In this document: piece after piece, positions 25,341-35,827 of the stretch | Numbering within the stretch: position 1 is the first letter of the stretch | Layout of the letters: each line of letters opens with the position of its first letter | Assembly: GCA_945873125.1 (NCBI GenBank) | Contig: CAMCBV010000001.1 | Coordinates: 1-64,000 of the forward strand | Reading direction: 5' to 3' | DNA: 64,000 nt | From: Prosthecobacter debontii | Lineage (GTDB): Bacteria > Verrucomicrobiota > Verrucomicrobiia > Verrucomicrobiales > Akkermansiaceae | Translations under genes and position numbers: made by a program | Notes under the pieces: model-generated | The model's database searches: none | Told to the model about the DNA's origin: nothing | What the model saw: only the letters and a program-made list of their open reading frames with translations

Positions 25341-26891
25341 ATGTCTTCACCATCCAACCGCCCCTCTCGACCGAATCGATTCGGTATGGGTCTTTTGTCC
25401 ATCTTGCAGATCAGCATGTTGCTGGTTGCCGTGATCTGTTTGAATTACATTTCATCGTATCATTACACCCGTGCTGACTATTCGCGTGCGGCGGATTACA
25501 GCCTCTCCGCTTGGTCCGTGAATTATCTGAAAAGCGAGGCAATGACCCGGCGCGAACGCCCGGTGAAATGGATCATGGTGTTCCGCCGTTCCTCTCCCAT
25601 TTATGAGAGAGTCCGTGTCATGGCAGAGGAATATGAGAGAAAATCGGGTGGAAAGATTGAATTGGAAGTGATTGATCCGATCCGGTCAACAGATCGCGCC
25701 CAACAATTTGCGGCGGCTTACAGTCTGAAATTGGTGCGCGATATGATCCTGATTGATGCAAGATCATTGGACGATGCGCCAGTGACTCGTGAAGTGGAGA
25801 CCGGCACGGCGGCACTCAATCCCCATATTACCATCGCACTTGTCGAAGAGATGATTACCTATGCGGTCGATGCAAACGGTCAGCGCCGGCCCGACAAGTT
25901 CCGCGGTGAAGATCTCCTAACCTCACGCTTGGTGGAGAGCATTGAGGGGAAACCAAAGACCTTGTTATTTCTGGCTGACAAATCCCGCAGTGATTCGGAT
26001 GGAGAAAATTCACCATTGAAACATCTCCAGCCCATTCTTCGCTATCAGAACATCCAAATCACTCCGGAGAATCTCGCGGTACTGAAGGAAATCCCGCCCG
26101 ATGTTCATGGAGTGACGCTCGTCGCCCCGAAATATGATTTCACCGAACAAGAGATCGCCACCTTGGAAGCATATTGGAACACACCGCGATCCGCTTTGTT
26201 GATTTTGTTGGAATCCGGCGAATGTCCACCCCGGTTGAAAGCCTTTTTGCGGTCGAAAGGCGTAACACCGAGAAATGACCGTGTCATCACCAAAGACGCA
26301 ACACGTGTGATCACCACGGCGAGGGGAAATTTCACTTCAGGCATTTCCTTTCTCAAAGATCTTTCCGGACAGTCCGCCGTATTTGAAGGGGCTTCATCCT
26401 CGATCGATGTGCGCGAGAATGCGGATGATTTGATGCGTCGCAGCCTCACGCCGATGCCCTTGATTCAGGTCATGGAAGGATACTGGGGGGAATCTGATTT
26501 TGGACTGCAAACGGAACAAAGCAAAGCCGGAGAAACCTTCGATCCGATTCGCGACCATAAGTCACCGCTTTACATCGCCGCGTCAGTCACACGGGGCGCA
26601 GCAAATGATGATCGATTTGCAGCCGACACGTCGCGTATGGTGCTCATTTCAAATACGGACTTTTTACAGAGTAACCGCCAACGTGCTGAAAACATGGATT
26701 TTCTGGCATCTGCTTCGAATTGGCTGGTGATGCGAGAATCTTTGGCTGGAGCATTACCCCGGTCCTTCGGCACCTACAAACTACCGCTACTGGAAGCTCA
26801 GGTATCGTTCATCAATCGGTTGAATTTGTTTTTCGCGCCATTGGCATTTCTGTTAATCGGTGGCCTGGTGTATTCTTCAAGGCGTTCTTAG
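25341..26891 (+). CDS. GldG-like ABC transport auxiliary protein
   Basis: N-terminal TM, DYSLSAWSVNYLKSEAMTRRERPVKWIMVFR, C-terminal TM ending LLIGGLVYSSRRS; positioned after the GldF-like permease. Confidence 0.8.
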   Translation: MSSPSNRPSRPNRFGMGLLSILQISMLLVAVICLNYISSYHYTRADYSRAADYSLSAWSVNYLKSEAMTRRERPVKWIMVFRRSSPIYERVRVMAEEYERKSGGKIELEVIDPIRSTDRAQQFAAAYSLKLVRDMILIDARSLDDAPVTREVETGTAALNPHITIALVEEMITYAVDANGQRRPDKFRGEDLLTSRLVESIEGKPKTLLFLADKSRSDSDGENSPLKHLQPILRYQNIQITPENLAVLKEIPPDVHGVTLVAPKYDFTEQEIATLEAYWNTPRSALLILLESGECPPRLKAFLRSKGVTPRNDRVITKDATRVITTARGNFTSGISFLKDLSGQSAVFEGASSSIDVRENADDLMRRSLTPMPLIQVMEGYWGESDFGLQTEQSKAGETFDPIRDHKSPLYIAASVTRGAANDDRFAADTSRMVLISNTDFLQSNRQRAENMDFLASASNWLVMRESLAGALPRSFGTYKLPLLEAQVSFINRLNLFFAPLAFLLIGGLVYSSRRS

Positions 26892-26909
26892 ACTTTTAAA
26901 TTTTTCATC

Positions 26910-28787
26910 GTGCGCTCCATCCTTGTCACTCTATTGATTGCGTTAATTACGGCAGCTCTGGGAGCGATCGCTCTGTGGCAGTTTCGCGAGGGAAATCTGC
27001 ATCGCATGCTTGGCATGCCGCCGGCCCCTTTGGGAAAGAGGATTTTCCCCAATTTTGATCCAAATGAAGCGGCGGTGATCCGCCTGAAATCCGGGGATGT
27101 TTGTGCGACTTTCAGGAAAACAGCGGTCGGTTGGCGGGCGATTGAACCATGGGAGGATCGCATGGATGGACGTGCCGCAGTTGCGATCATTGGGTTCACC
27201 GCCGGCACCATTGTTGAAGACCTCGTGCCGCGTGAGAAAATCAATCTCGAGCTGGCAGGCTTTGGCAGCAAGAGCCATGAGATCCATATTCGGAATAAGA
27301 AGGGTGATACCCTTGCTCATTTTCGCTTGGGCCGCAGAACGCCTTGGGAATACCTCCCTGAAGCCGGTGGAGACAAACCGGCCCCGACGATTTACCTGAT
27401 GCCATTGGAGAAAGGCAGAAAATCCCACATCTATGCGGCAACGGGTGATATTTTGCCCTTGTTGAAGGATAATTTCAAATACCTCCGAGATCATAGACCT
27501 TTTTACTTCAATCCGCTCAACCTTCAGAAAATACGCATCAAGACCTCGGAAGGGGAATTGACTCTGGGAAGGGAAACGCTTCGCTCACCCTGGCGTATTT
27601 TAAAGCCGCTGGATCTTGCCACCGACCCCGAGGCAATGAAAAATCTACTTGAAAGGTTGGTTGAATTTCAAGCCATCAAGCTGAGTGATAGGTCCGAGGT
27701 GACGATACCGACCAAGGGAGCCAGTTCGAATTATGCGGAGATCGCATTGACGGATTATGGCTCTCAGTCCGAAACCGTTTTGGATATCTTTCCAGCAGAA
27801 GACCCTAATGCGCGTACGGCCGAGGCGATCGTGAGTGATCGACCCTATACAGTGTTTCATTTGCCGTTGAAATCTGATCACGATCTGGTGTCCGTTTCCG
27901 ATTTGCCGCTTACGGTCAACGAACTGAGGGAAGCAAAGCTGACCCAACTCAATATCGCATCGATCCGCGGTATCGCGATTGAAACCGTCACCTCGCCATT
28001 GATTTTGCTATCCCGTGAGCCTCCTGCGCCATGGCTTGTCACGGTGAACAACAGAGAGCAAAAGGCCAACGAACAGCGGCTTTATGAATTGCTTAAGGCA
28101 GTCACAGAAACCCGCGCCTTATCATTCGTTACAGACTCAGCTCCGGAAGATCTTTCTGCCTGGGGGTTGGATCGCCCGAGTCTCAAACTTACCTTCTTGG
28201 CAAAGAGCGATCAGGCATTGACCATTCACTTCGGCCTCGACACGAAGGGTGGACTTTATGCGATGCGAAAAGGGAGCTCGACGATCATGTCACTTGATAG
28301 GGGGTTTCTTGAAAAAATAGCTGTGCGTCAGCATGAGTGGAGACATGCAAGATTGGGCGCATTCAACCGGGTGGACATCACACGTATCAAGCGGCAACAA
28401 AACGGATTGGAGCCGTTGGAACTGGGCTATGATTTTAAAAAGGATAAATGGCAGGCATTTCTGGGCACCCAGGATGTGACGGCTAACCTCGATCCGTTGA
28501 AGGCGAATTTTCTAGTTGGTGCCATTGAGAGTCTGGAGGTGAAAAGTTGGCTTTCCGAGAATGAAGAAGCTGCCGCCGTACTTGAAAATCCATCCTTAAA
28601 GTTTGAAATCACTCAAAATCTGGTCGATGAATTTGGTGATGTGGCAGGCATGGAAACCGAGGTGATTGCTATCGGGATTGACAAGACCACGGGTAAGATT
28701 TTCGGCAAAAAGGCATCCGAAGGTTTGTTTTTCACACTCCCTAAAGAGACGATATCCAAGCTGGGCATTCCGCTGCTCGATGAATGA
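26910..28787 (+). CDS. DUF4340 domain-containing protein
   Basis: N-terminal TM followed by repeated DUF4340-like units (LSAWGLDRPSLKLTFLAKSDQALTIHFGLDTKGGLYAMRKGSSTIMSLD) downstream of a GldG-like gene. Confidence 0.8.
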   Translation: MRSILVTLLIALITAALGAIALWQFREGNLHRMLGMPPAPLGKRIFPNFDPNEAAVIRLKSGDVCATFRKTAVGWRAIEPWEDRMDGRAAVAIIGFTAGTIVEDLVPREKINLELAGFGSKSHEIHIRNKKGDTLAHFRLGRRTPWEYLPEAGGDKPAPTIYLMPLEKGRKSHIYAATGDILPLLKDNFKYLRDHRPFYFNPLNLQKIRIKTSEGELTLGRETLRSPWRILKPLDLATDPEAMKNLLERLVEFQAIKLSDRSEVTIPTKGASSNYAEIALTDYGSQSETVLDIFPAEDPNARTAEAIVSDRPYTVFHLPLKSDHDLVSVSDLPLTVNELREAKLTQLNIASIRGIAIETVTSPLILLSREPPAPWLVTVNNREQKANEQRLYELLKAVTETRALSFVTDSAPEDLSAWGLDRPSLKLTFLAKSDQALTIHFGLDTKGGLYAMRKGSSTIMSLDRGFLEKIAVRQHEWRHARLGAFNRVDITRIKRQQNGLEPLELGYDFKKDKWQAFLGTQDVTANLDPLKANFLVGAIESLEVKSWLSENEEAAAVLENPSLKFEITQNLVDEFGDVAGMETEVIAIGIDKTTGKIFGKKASEGLFFTLPKETISKLGIPLLDE

Positions 28788-29415
28788 AACGACCATGATT
28801 CAGCAGTTACCTTTTTCTTACGAGGGTATAGCCGGAGATATCCGCAAGCTGGGTTTGATCTTGAAGGATTCATTCGCGGCGGCAGGAATCTGCTTTCATG
28901 GAAAAATTTCAGTCCTAAATGTGGCCTGTGGTCGCGCGGATGAGACCGGAGTGTTGGTGCAAGCATTGGCGCCGGCGGAAGTGAGATTTTATATGGGAAT
29001 CGATCTCATGGGAGATGCCATTCAGGAAGCCAGTCGCCGCTGGAAATCGACAACTTGTGAAATTCATTTCATGGAGGGGAATGCCGCCATGCTTGGGAGA
29101 ATGAAGACTTTGCCCGAGTTTGATCTGATTTTTCTCAGGCATCAGAATTACTGGCATGAGCCCATGGTGTGGGAGGGAATTTTGGATGAGGCCATCACAG
29201 CGCTGAAGCCGGATGGTTATTTGGTATGCACCTCATATTTTGATCTGGAGCATGATCTCTTTGTGGCGAGCATGCGCGAACGTGACGTGAATTCAGTCCT
29301 GAATGTTAGAAATCACCAATCTCGCGCGCTACCGGATGCGGAAGGGAAAAGTGTGGACCGTTGGCTTGGTATCTGGTGCAAACAAAAGCTCGGCGGCCTG
29401 CCTAGACGTGCTTGA
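28780..29415 (+). CDS. Class I SAM-dependent methyltransferase-like protein
   Basis: SVLNVACGRADETGVLVQALAPAEVRFYMGIDLMGDAI...FDLIFLRHQNYWHE...ALKPDGYLVCTSYF. Confidence 0.7.
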   Translation: MNETTMIQQLPFSYEGIAGDIRKLGLILKDSFAAAGICFHGKISVLNVACGRADETGVLVQALAPAEVRFYMGIDLMGDAIQEASRRWKSTTCEIHFMEGNAAMLGRMKTLPEFDLIFLRHQNYWHEPMVWEGILDEAITALKPDGYLVCTSYFDLEHDLFVASMRERDVNSVLNVRNHQSRALPDAEGKSVDRWLGIWCKQKLGGLPRRA

Positions 29416-30046
29416 TCAGAGTCTCGGCAGTGAAGCGTGCTTTTTTCGCCTTGGCGTGGGAATCATCACTTGAACGGTAACCTAACGCACATGCGACGAC
29501 AGCCGTGTAACCGCTATCCTTTAAGCCGAGAATCTCGTTGTAATCGCCGGGTGAAATGCCTTCAAGAGGGCATGTGTCGATTTTCATCACAGCGGCGGCG
29601 GTCATGAGTTGACCGAGTGCGATATAGACTTGGCGAGTGTTCCATGCCTGCTTTTCGGATTGGCTCATGTTGGCTGAAAATGATGAAATCATCCCCGCAT
29701 ATCCCGCGAGATTTTCCAAGGGTGTATCTTGAACATCGGAAAGTCTTCGGATCCATGCATCGATATCCTGTTGAGAAAGGTCCGTGCGAACGGTAAATAC
29801 GATGAGGTGCGAGGCATCTGTGACCTGGCCTTGACCCCAGGATGAGGCTTTGAGTTTGTCGCGAATTTCCGATGACTTTACAACGATGAATCTCCATGGC
29901 TGAAGCCCGAACGACGAGGGGGTCAAAACGAGGGAAGCTTCGAGCGCTGCCCATGTATCGGCCTCTATTTTACGCGTCGGGTCGAAAACCTTGGTCGCGT
30001 ATCTGAAATTCAGGGATTCTAACAGTTCTTTTGGTGAAATAGGCAT
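29402..30046 (-). CDS. Nitroreductase family NAD(P)H-dependent oxidoreductase
   Basis: RYATKVFDPTRKIEADTWAALEASLVLTPSSFGLQPWRFIVV...TCPLEGISPGDYNEILGLKDSGYTAVVACALGYRSSDD. Confidence 0.85.
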   Translation of the reverse strand: MPISPKELLESLNFRYATKVFDPTRKIEADTWAALEASLVLTPSSFGLQPWRFIVVKSSEIRDKLKASSWGQGQVTDASHLIVFTVRTDLSQQDIDAWIRRLSDVQDTPLENLAGYAGMISSFSANMSQSEKQAWNTRQVYIALGQLMTAAAVMKIDTCPLEGISPGDYNEILGLKDSGYTAVVACALGYRSSDDSHAKAKKARFTAETLIKHV

Positions 30047-30056
30047 GATAAGGATT

Positions 30057-32531
30057 CTAGTTTTGGCTTAAACTCATGGGCAGGGATGCGGACGGGAAAC
30101 TTTTCAGGGTCAGACTGAAGATGATTCCAAATTCATTCTGAAAGCGATTGTCCATATGGCTGATGCCTACGCCGGCAATCCAGTCACCGAGTTCCCTTTT
30201 GAGTGTATATTGCTGCATTTCCATGGTACCGTCATCCATTTCAAAGATATGCTGGAATCCAAATCCCCAGTTTTCACTCAGGCGGATGTATGTGGAGAGG
30301 TCGATGCGATTTGAATCAAGTAGTACCGGATGATTATTGAGCTGTCGATACGCCACGGAGAATTCCCAGTTTTCATTCGGCATGAATCTGACCCTTGTAC
30401 TCAGCTCCGTGAATCCGGATCCGCTAGACAAAACAGGAAGCTGGGTTTCCAGATCAATCCCAAGCCAAGGTAGTGGCTGCCAACGCACATCGTTGTAAAG
30501 GTTGGAGTAATCCCGGTTTTCCTCCGGATCGTTGAGGTATTTATCCATGTAAGTATCGAGATAAAGCCATTCATACGATTGGTCGTCACGATGGGTGATG
30601 AGTTGGTTCCGGCCGCCAACCCTTATGATATTCCAGCTATCGAATTCATCGATGGCGGTGTAACGCATGGGATCTAGGGAGCGCGGACGAGTCGTGAAAG
30701 TCAAACGGTCGATTTTCGGATAATCCTGATCCAGTTCGTCGACTGAGGCAACCGACCAATTCATATAAGGCTGAAAGACGTGTAGCAGGCCATCCACGCC
30801 AAGATTTCTATTTCTGATGTCCCCGTAATTTTTTGAAAACTTGAGTGCGGCCTCAGCTCCGCCGTGTAGCATGAGCCTCTCATCTGAAATGGCTGGACCC
30901 TGAACCGCTGAATAATGAGTATAGGCGCCCCCAATGTGTGGACTGAGCGTGAACCAATCCTCATGGGTAAACGGTGAGGTGAACATGTGATTCGTATGAA
31001 AGCGGTTGAATCCGGTATCCAATAGTTGTGCCCTGAGCAGGGGAATTCTCGGATCCAATGGATTGGTCGCATCCAAAGCCCGGATCTTTTCAACGAGATT
31101 TCTTTCATATCCGTTGAGTTGTCGAAGCAACCCAGGCACTTGTGGATGGCCAGGAGGTAAGGATAGCAGGGGGTTTAGGATATTTCGTTCAGTAATATCC
31201 GCGGCTGCGACACCGCGAACGGAAAACGACGTTTGGCCTTCGTGTAGAATTGGGCTGCCGAAAACGGGTTTACTGACTTGATCCAATGCGATTTCCGGGG
31301 ATTGGGTATCGGTTCGGTAAAAGTCGTTCACACGGAAACGTCCGAATATGGAGAGCAACGAATCATCATCCTTGCGAAAGAGACCAATCGTGTTGTCGGG
31401 TGCAGGATTGGTGCGGTAGATAGTTGGATCAAAATCTTCCATATAATATTGATCGGACAGATAATTGAGATTCGTATCCAGTCTCCATTTCGCATCCTGT
31501 TCCAAATCCATTTCATAGCGAGTTTTCAACGCAAGCTCGAGACGATTGGCATTCACTGACGAGCGCGGAATACCGGTGCGGGAATTTTCCGGATCGAGAT
31601 CGTTTGTGTAATAGAAACTCAGCCCGCTGATCTCTTCTTTGTATTTTTGTCGAGTATCAACAAGGTCGAGACCAAATGCCGCGCCGCGGGTGGCTCTGAG
31701 ATCTAATTTCCATCTGGAAAGGAGCCACGCGTCCTCCTTTTCGCCGGTGAGTGGATTGGGCTCTCCTCCGAGCATGATGCCGTAGGTATTCAACAAAAAC
31801 GGCCCCCAGTTGGTCCGAGCTCCCGGGGTGAAATGGTAACCGAGTTCGCCATCTAGAGGCTGACTCAGGTAGGGCAGCCAAAAAACGGGCGTATCTCCGG
31901 CATACAGTTTCAAATTTTTGAATGTGACGCGATTGCCTGGATAAACCGTTGTCTTGTCAGATCGAACCCAGAAGCCGGGATTCTCGACATCTTGGGTTGT
32001 TATACCGGCATTCGTACCGATGAAAACACGCTCCGCCCCGGAGCCTTCACTGGTGAATTTTCCGGACTCAAGTAGAATGGAATCCATGGAGATACGAAGT
32101 TCCGTGGTATCGATGAAGCCAGTTTCGTAATAGTAAACGGCATGTTTTCCGCGTTGGAGAATACTGCCCTGAAATACCGATACATCTTCATCAAAGGTTA
32201 CAGATTGCGCTTTTAGGTCGACCTTTGCGCGCTTGGAAAAAATTTCCAAACCATTGTCGCCACTCACATGAACCGGACCGCCCAAGCTTATGCCCTCTTC
32301 AAGATTGCCTTCGATGGTTCCTCCATGGTTATCAACCTTGAGCTTATCAGGTAAAGTCATTGCTCCTTGTAATTCGCTCTGGGGAATTTCCGGCGCGGGA
32401 ACTGGCTGGATGCGCTCAACGGAAGGAGTCGTGTCAGTGCTGGGAAGAATCGGATTTTCCTGAGCGTTTAAAATCAAAACCAAAAAAAGTGGTGATGATA
32501 AAGTGGTGAGGGAAAAACGGTTGATCGACAT
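30057..32531 (-). CDS. lptD: LPS-assembly protein LptD-like outer-membrane protein
   Basis: OstA-like N-terminal region (SKRAKVDLKAQSVTFDEDVSVFQGS), GNRVTFKNLKLYAGDTPVFWLPYLSQPLDGELGYHFTPGART and a long beta-barrel; start set at MSINRF. Confidence 0.75.
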   Translation of the reverse strand: MSINRFSLTTLSSPLFLVLILNAQENPILPSTDTTPSVERIQPVPAPEIPQSELQGAMTLPDKLKVDNHGGTIEGNLEEGISLGGPVHVSGDNGLEIFSKRAKVDLKAQSVTFDEDVSVFQGSILQRGKHAVYYYETGFIDTTELRISMDSILLESGKFTSEGSGAERVFIGTNAGITTQDVENPGFWVRSDKTTVYPGNRVTFKNLKLYAGDTPVFWLPYLSQPLDGELGYHFTPGARTNWGPFLLNTYGIMLGGEPNPLTGEKEDAWLLSRWKLDLRATRGAAFGLDLVDTRQKYKEEISGLSFYYTNDLDPENSRTGIPRSSVNANRLELALKTRYEMDLEQDAKWRLDTNLNYLSDQYYMEDFDPTIYRTNPAPDNTIGLFRKDDDSLLSIFGRFRVNDFYRTDTQSPEIALDQVSKPVFGSPILHEGQTSFSVRGVAAADITERNILNPLLSLPPGHPQVPGLLRQLNGYERNLVEKIRALDATNPLDPRIPLLRAQLLDTGFNRFHTNHMFTSPFTHEDWFTLSPHIGGAYTHYSAVQGPAISDERLMLHGGAEAALKFSKNYGDIRNRNLGVDGLLHVFQPYMNWSVASVDELDQDYPKIDRLTFTTRPRSLDPMRYTAIDEFDSWNIIRVGGRNQLITHRDDQSYEWLYLDTYMDKYLNDPEENRDYSNLYNDVRWQPLPWLGIDLETQLPVLSSGSGFTELSTRVRFMPNENWEFSVAYRQLNNHPVLLDSNRIDLSTYIRLSENWGFGFQHIFEMDDGTMEMQQYTLKRELGDWIAGVGISHMDNRFQNEFGIIFSLTLKSFPSASLPMSLSQN

Positions 32532-32621
32532 CACGACAGAGTGAACAAGATTCCGGGTGGGGAAGTAAAGGCGCAAGATGGATTCATGCAGCCGGAAAGG
32601 CCGCTTGCCCGCGCGCGAAAA

Positions 32622-33401
32622 TCAGTCAATGCCCAGCAACTTTTTGACCAAAGGGTCCTTAAGGGCCTCGGATAGCAATGGGTGATGCAACAGAGTGCTG
32701 AAACGGCCCTTTTTCGCAAGAGCGATGAGTTCCGGGTTGTTGATGACTAGGACGTAAGGTGCGGTCTTGTCGGGTTGCGGATCCATTTTTCCGTGTGACG
32801 GGTTCTCAGAGCGATCGGCAATCATCTTGACGAGCTCGACTCTGGGTTGGGAGCCCAGCGGATCGAGTTTGTCAAACACTGAAGCCGGCAGGGTCGTTGT
32901 CAGGGATTTTTTGAGCCTAGCCGGGAAGCCGGGCATATCATTTTCGACACTTCCTTTTTTGGCATAATCCCGGATTTCGGCGAGAGTGGTGAGGTGGTGA
33001 AGCACGGCCGCAGCGATCAAACAGAGCCCTGAGGCAAAAATGAAAGTGACAAATAGCTTGCTCGTCAGTGAACGGGTTGGAGGAGGATCGTCATCTTCTG
33101 TCTCAGCGCGGATCGGGATAGGAAGAAGAAAAAAACTGAAAATTTTCCGAATGAGAATAAACGTCAGGACAAATGTCACGATGGGTAACCCAGTGGTAAT
33201 CAGGGGCGATGTCTGGCTGGTCCATTGGATGGCGAGAGATGGGGCTTTTTGCCAAGCGAGAAAGCCCATCCAAATGCTCAGTGCAAGAATGGAGAGATGG
33301 GTAATGGTTCTGAGTAATCCGCGGATGAGCATGTAAACGGCGCAAACTGCAAATATCAGCAGTGCGGTAGCGCCGAGGGAAATCTGCGACAAAGTCTCCA
33401 T
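32622..33401 (-). CDS. CvpA family-like membrane protein
   Basis: VYMLIRGLLRTITHLSILALSIWMGFLAW...TGLPIVTFVLTFILIRKIFSFF. Confidence 0.55.
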   Translation of the reverse strand: METLSQISLGATALLIFAVCAVYMLIRGLLRTITHLSILALSIWMGFLAWQKAPSLAIQWTSQTSPLITTGLPIVTFVLTFILIRKIFSFFLLPIPIRAETEDDDPPPTRSLTSKLFVTFIFASGLCLIAAAVLHHLTTLAEIRDYAKKGSVENDMPGFPARLKKSLTTTLPASVFDKLDPLGSQPRVELVKMIADRSENPSHGKMDPQPDKTAPYVLVINNPELIALAKKGRFSTLLHHPLLSEALKDPLVKKLLGID

Positions 33402-33404
33402 GAT

Positions 33405-34493
33405 CTAACCGATGGGACCACTTGCGCGTTGGAGTAGCACGTGGTCTATGAGGACAAGAGTCGCCATGGCTTCGACAATCGGAACAGCACGCGGTAGCAC
33501 GCAGGCATCATGTCGGCCTTTGCCTTGGAGGGTGGTGGGTTCTCCCTTTTGGGTCACGGTTTCTTGGGTGGAAATGATGGTTGCGGTCGGTTTGAATGCG
33601 ACGCGGAAGAAAATGTTTTCGCCATTGGAAATGCCGCCTTGAACCCCGCCGGATCGGTTGGTGGAGGTGCGGATTTTTCCATCCCGCACGATGAAAGAGT
33701 CGTTATGTTCTTTTCCGGTGAGAAGCGTCCCTGAGAAGCCCGAGCCGATTTCAAAACCTTTTGTTGCCGGGATGGAAAGCATGGCTTTGGCGAGCTCGGC
33801 CTCTAGCTTGTCAAAAATCGGTTCTCCCAGACCTGGAGGACAGTTGCGAATCACGCATTCAATCACGCCGCCGACCGAGTTTCCATCGGAACGGATGGTT
33901 TTGATGTGTGAAATCATTTCCTCGGCGACTGATGGATCGCCGGTACGAACGATGTTGGATTCGATCATCTCACGGGTCACCGTGCAGGAGTCAACGTTCG
34001 CCTGGATGTGTTGGATGGATTTGACCCATGCGAGGATTTCGATGCCGGGGCAAAGCTGATCGAGGACTTGTTTGCCCACTGCCGCCGCAGCGACACGGCC
34101 GATGGTTTCACGAGCTGAGGCACGGCCGCCACCGGATGGGGCACGGATGCCGTATTTCGCATCGTAAGTGTAATCTGCGTGAGACGGTCGATATTTTTCC
34201 GCCATCTCGTCATAAGCGGAGGGTCGTTGGTCGGTATTGCGGACCATGATGGAAATCGGTGTTCCCAGAGTGTGGTCCTCATGGATGCCTGATAAAATTT
34301 CCGCTGTATCGGGCTCTTTGCGGGGAGTTACAATTTCGGATTGTCCGGGGCGGCGGCGGTCGAGTTCTTTTTGAATGAGTTCTGCGGTGACTCTGATACG
34401 TGCCGGACAACCATCAATCACGACACCTACAGCGCCGCCATGGGATTCACCGTAAGTGTGGATGCGGAAAAGTTTACCGAAGGTTGATGACAT
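33405..34493 (-). CDS. aroC: Chorismate synthase
   Basis: [70 protein letters not shown]. Confidence 0.97.
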   Translation of the reverse strand: MSSTFGKLFRIHTYGESHGGAVGVVIDGCPARIRVTAELIQKELDRRRPGQSEIVTPRKEPDTAEILSGIHEDHTLGTPISIMVRNTDQRPSAYDEMAEKYRPSHADYTYDAKYGIRAPSGGGRASARETIGRVAAAAVGKQVLDQLCPGIEILAWVKSIQHIQANVDSCTVTREMIESNIVRTGDPSVAEEMISHIKTIRSDGNSVGGVIECVIRNCPPGLGEPIFDKLEAELAKAMLSIPATKGFEIGSGFSGTLLTGKEHNDSFIVRDGKIRTSTNRSGGVQGGISNGENIFFRVAFKPTATIISTQETVTQKGEPTTLQGKGRHDACVLPRAVPIVEAMATLVLIDHVLLQRASGPIG

Positions 34494-34537
34494 GGATGGA
34501 GAGGGTTGAGAAAGAAGCGAACACCAGAAATGTGGAC

Positions 34538-35023
34538 TTATTCCATGTGTTTGGCGAGCTTGAAGGGAATGAGAAAGCGGAGAGTGGCTTTTCTTGAAGG
34601 AGGCAAGACCTCAAAACAGGCAATCGAGCCTTTGCGGATTTCTATAGAATCTGAGCTGGAGCCCAGAAGGTATTGGGCGAATTCGGAAAAATCGGGCTCA
34701 TGACCGACGATCATGACATTTTTGAAATCTGAAAATCCACGCAACTCGGAAAGGGCGGTTTCGGGATTCATACCACAAGCCAGCCATGATTGGATGACGG
34801 GGCCCGGCATGTTGGCAGCCTTGGTAAATGATTCTGCGGTCTCGCGCGCTCGGACAAGTGGGCTGCACAACACGATGTCCGGCAACATAGCGGCACCCAA
34901 TAAAATGCGCGCGGCGTTACGTGCTTGTTGATGACCTTTTTCCAGCAGCGCGCGGGAAAAGTCGTCTGGGTTGAACGCATTCCGATCTTCGGCCTTACCG
35001 TGACGAAGGAGGAAGAGGTTCAT
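34538..35023 (-). CDS. SixA-like phosphohistidine phosphatase (histidine phosphatase family)
   Basis: [13 protein letters not shown]...[19 protein letters not shown]...[19 protein letters not shown]. Confidence 0.9.
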   Translation of the reverse strand: MNLFLLRHGKAEDRNAFNPDDFSRALLEKGHQQARNAARILLGAAMLPDIVLCSPLVRARETAESFTKAANMPGPVIQSWLACGMNPETALSELRGFSDFKNVMIVGHEPDFSEFAQYLLGSSSDSIEIRKGSIACFEVLPPSRKATLRFLIPFKLAKHME

Positions 35024-35057
35024 GAGTACGGATAAGGTTATCGAGCGCCCGGGAGTA

Positions 35058-35801
35058 TTACATCGTCATGCCGCCATCGACAGCCAAAACTTGGCCGGTG
35101 ATATAACGTGCATCGCGGCTGGCGATGAATAATACAGCTTTGGAAATGTCCAAGGTGCTTCCGAAGCTCGCGAGAGGGATCTTTGCGATGACGGCTTCTT
35201 TGACGTTTTCCGGGAGCTCATCGGTCATGTCGGTGGTGATGAAGCCGGGGGCAATCGCATTGCAAGTCACAGCTCGGCCAGCGAGTTCACGTGCCACGGC
35301 TTTGGTAAAGCCAATGAGACCGGCCTTGCTCGCAGAGTAATTTGCCTGGCCGGCATTTCCGATCAAGCCGATCACAGAGGCGATATTGATGATGCGTGAA
35401 TGCTCGGCCTTCATCAAGGGACGCATGAATGCTTTGACCGTGTTGAAAGCGCCTTTGAGATTGGTATCAAGAACCGTGTCCCAGTCTTCTTCTTTCATCC
35501 GCATGAGCAAACCATCACGGGTGATGCCGGCATTGTTGACCAAGATCGACACGGCGCCGATTTCATCACCGATACGTTTGGCAACCTCCTGAACGGCATC
35601 ATGGTCGGAAACATCCACTGCAAAGGCGGTGCAAGACCCTGGAAAAGTTTGATTGATCTCTTCAGCCGCGCTTCCGCAGCTTGATTCGCTGCGGCTGATC
35701 AAGGCGACTTTCGCGCCCTCGGCGGCAAAAGCTCTGGCGATTTCTTGGCCGATACCTCTTCCGGCTCCTGTGACGACAACGATTTGGTCTTTGAACTGCA
35801 T
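35058..35801 (-). CDS. fabG: 3-oxoacyl-[acyl-carrier-protein] reductase
   Basis: VVVTGAGRGIGQEIARAFAAEGAKVALISRS; NNAGITRDGLLMRMKEEDW; YSASKAGLIGFTKAVARELAGRAVTCNAIAPGFITTDMT. Confidence 0.95.
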   Translation of the reverse strand: MQFKDQIVVVTGAGRGIGQEIARAFAAEGAKVALISRSESSCGSAAEEINQTFPGSCTAFAVDVSDHDAVQEVAKRIGDEIGAVSILVNNAGITRDGLLMRMKEEDWDTVLDTNLKGAFNTVKAFMRPLMKAEHSRIINIASVIGLIGNAGQANYSASKAGLIGFTKAVARELAGRAVTCNAIAPGFITTDMTDELPENVKEAVIAKIPLASFGSTLDISKAVLFIASRDARYITGQVLAVDGGMTM

Positions 35802-35827
35802 AATGATGTGTGGGTTGGATTAAAGGC

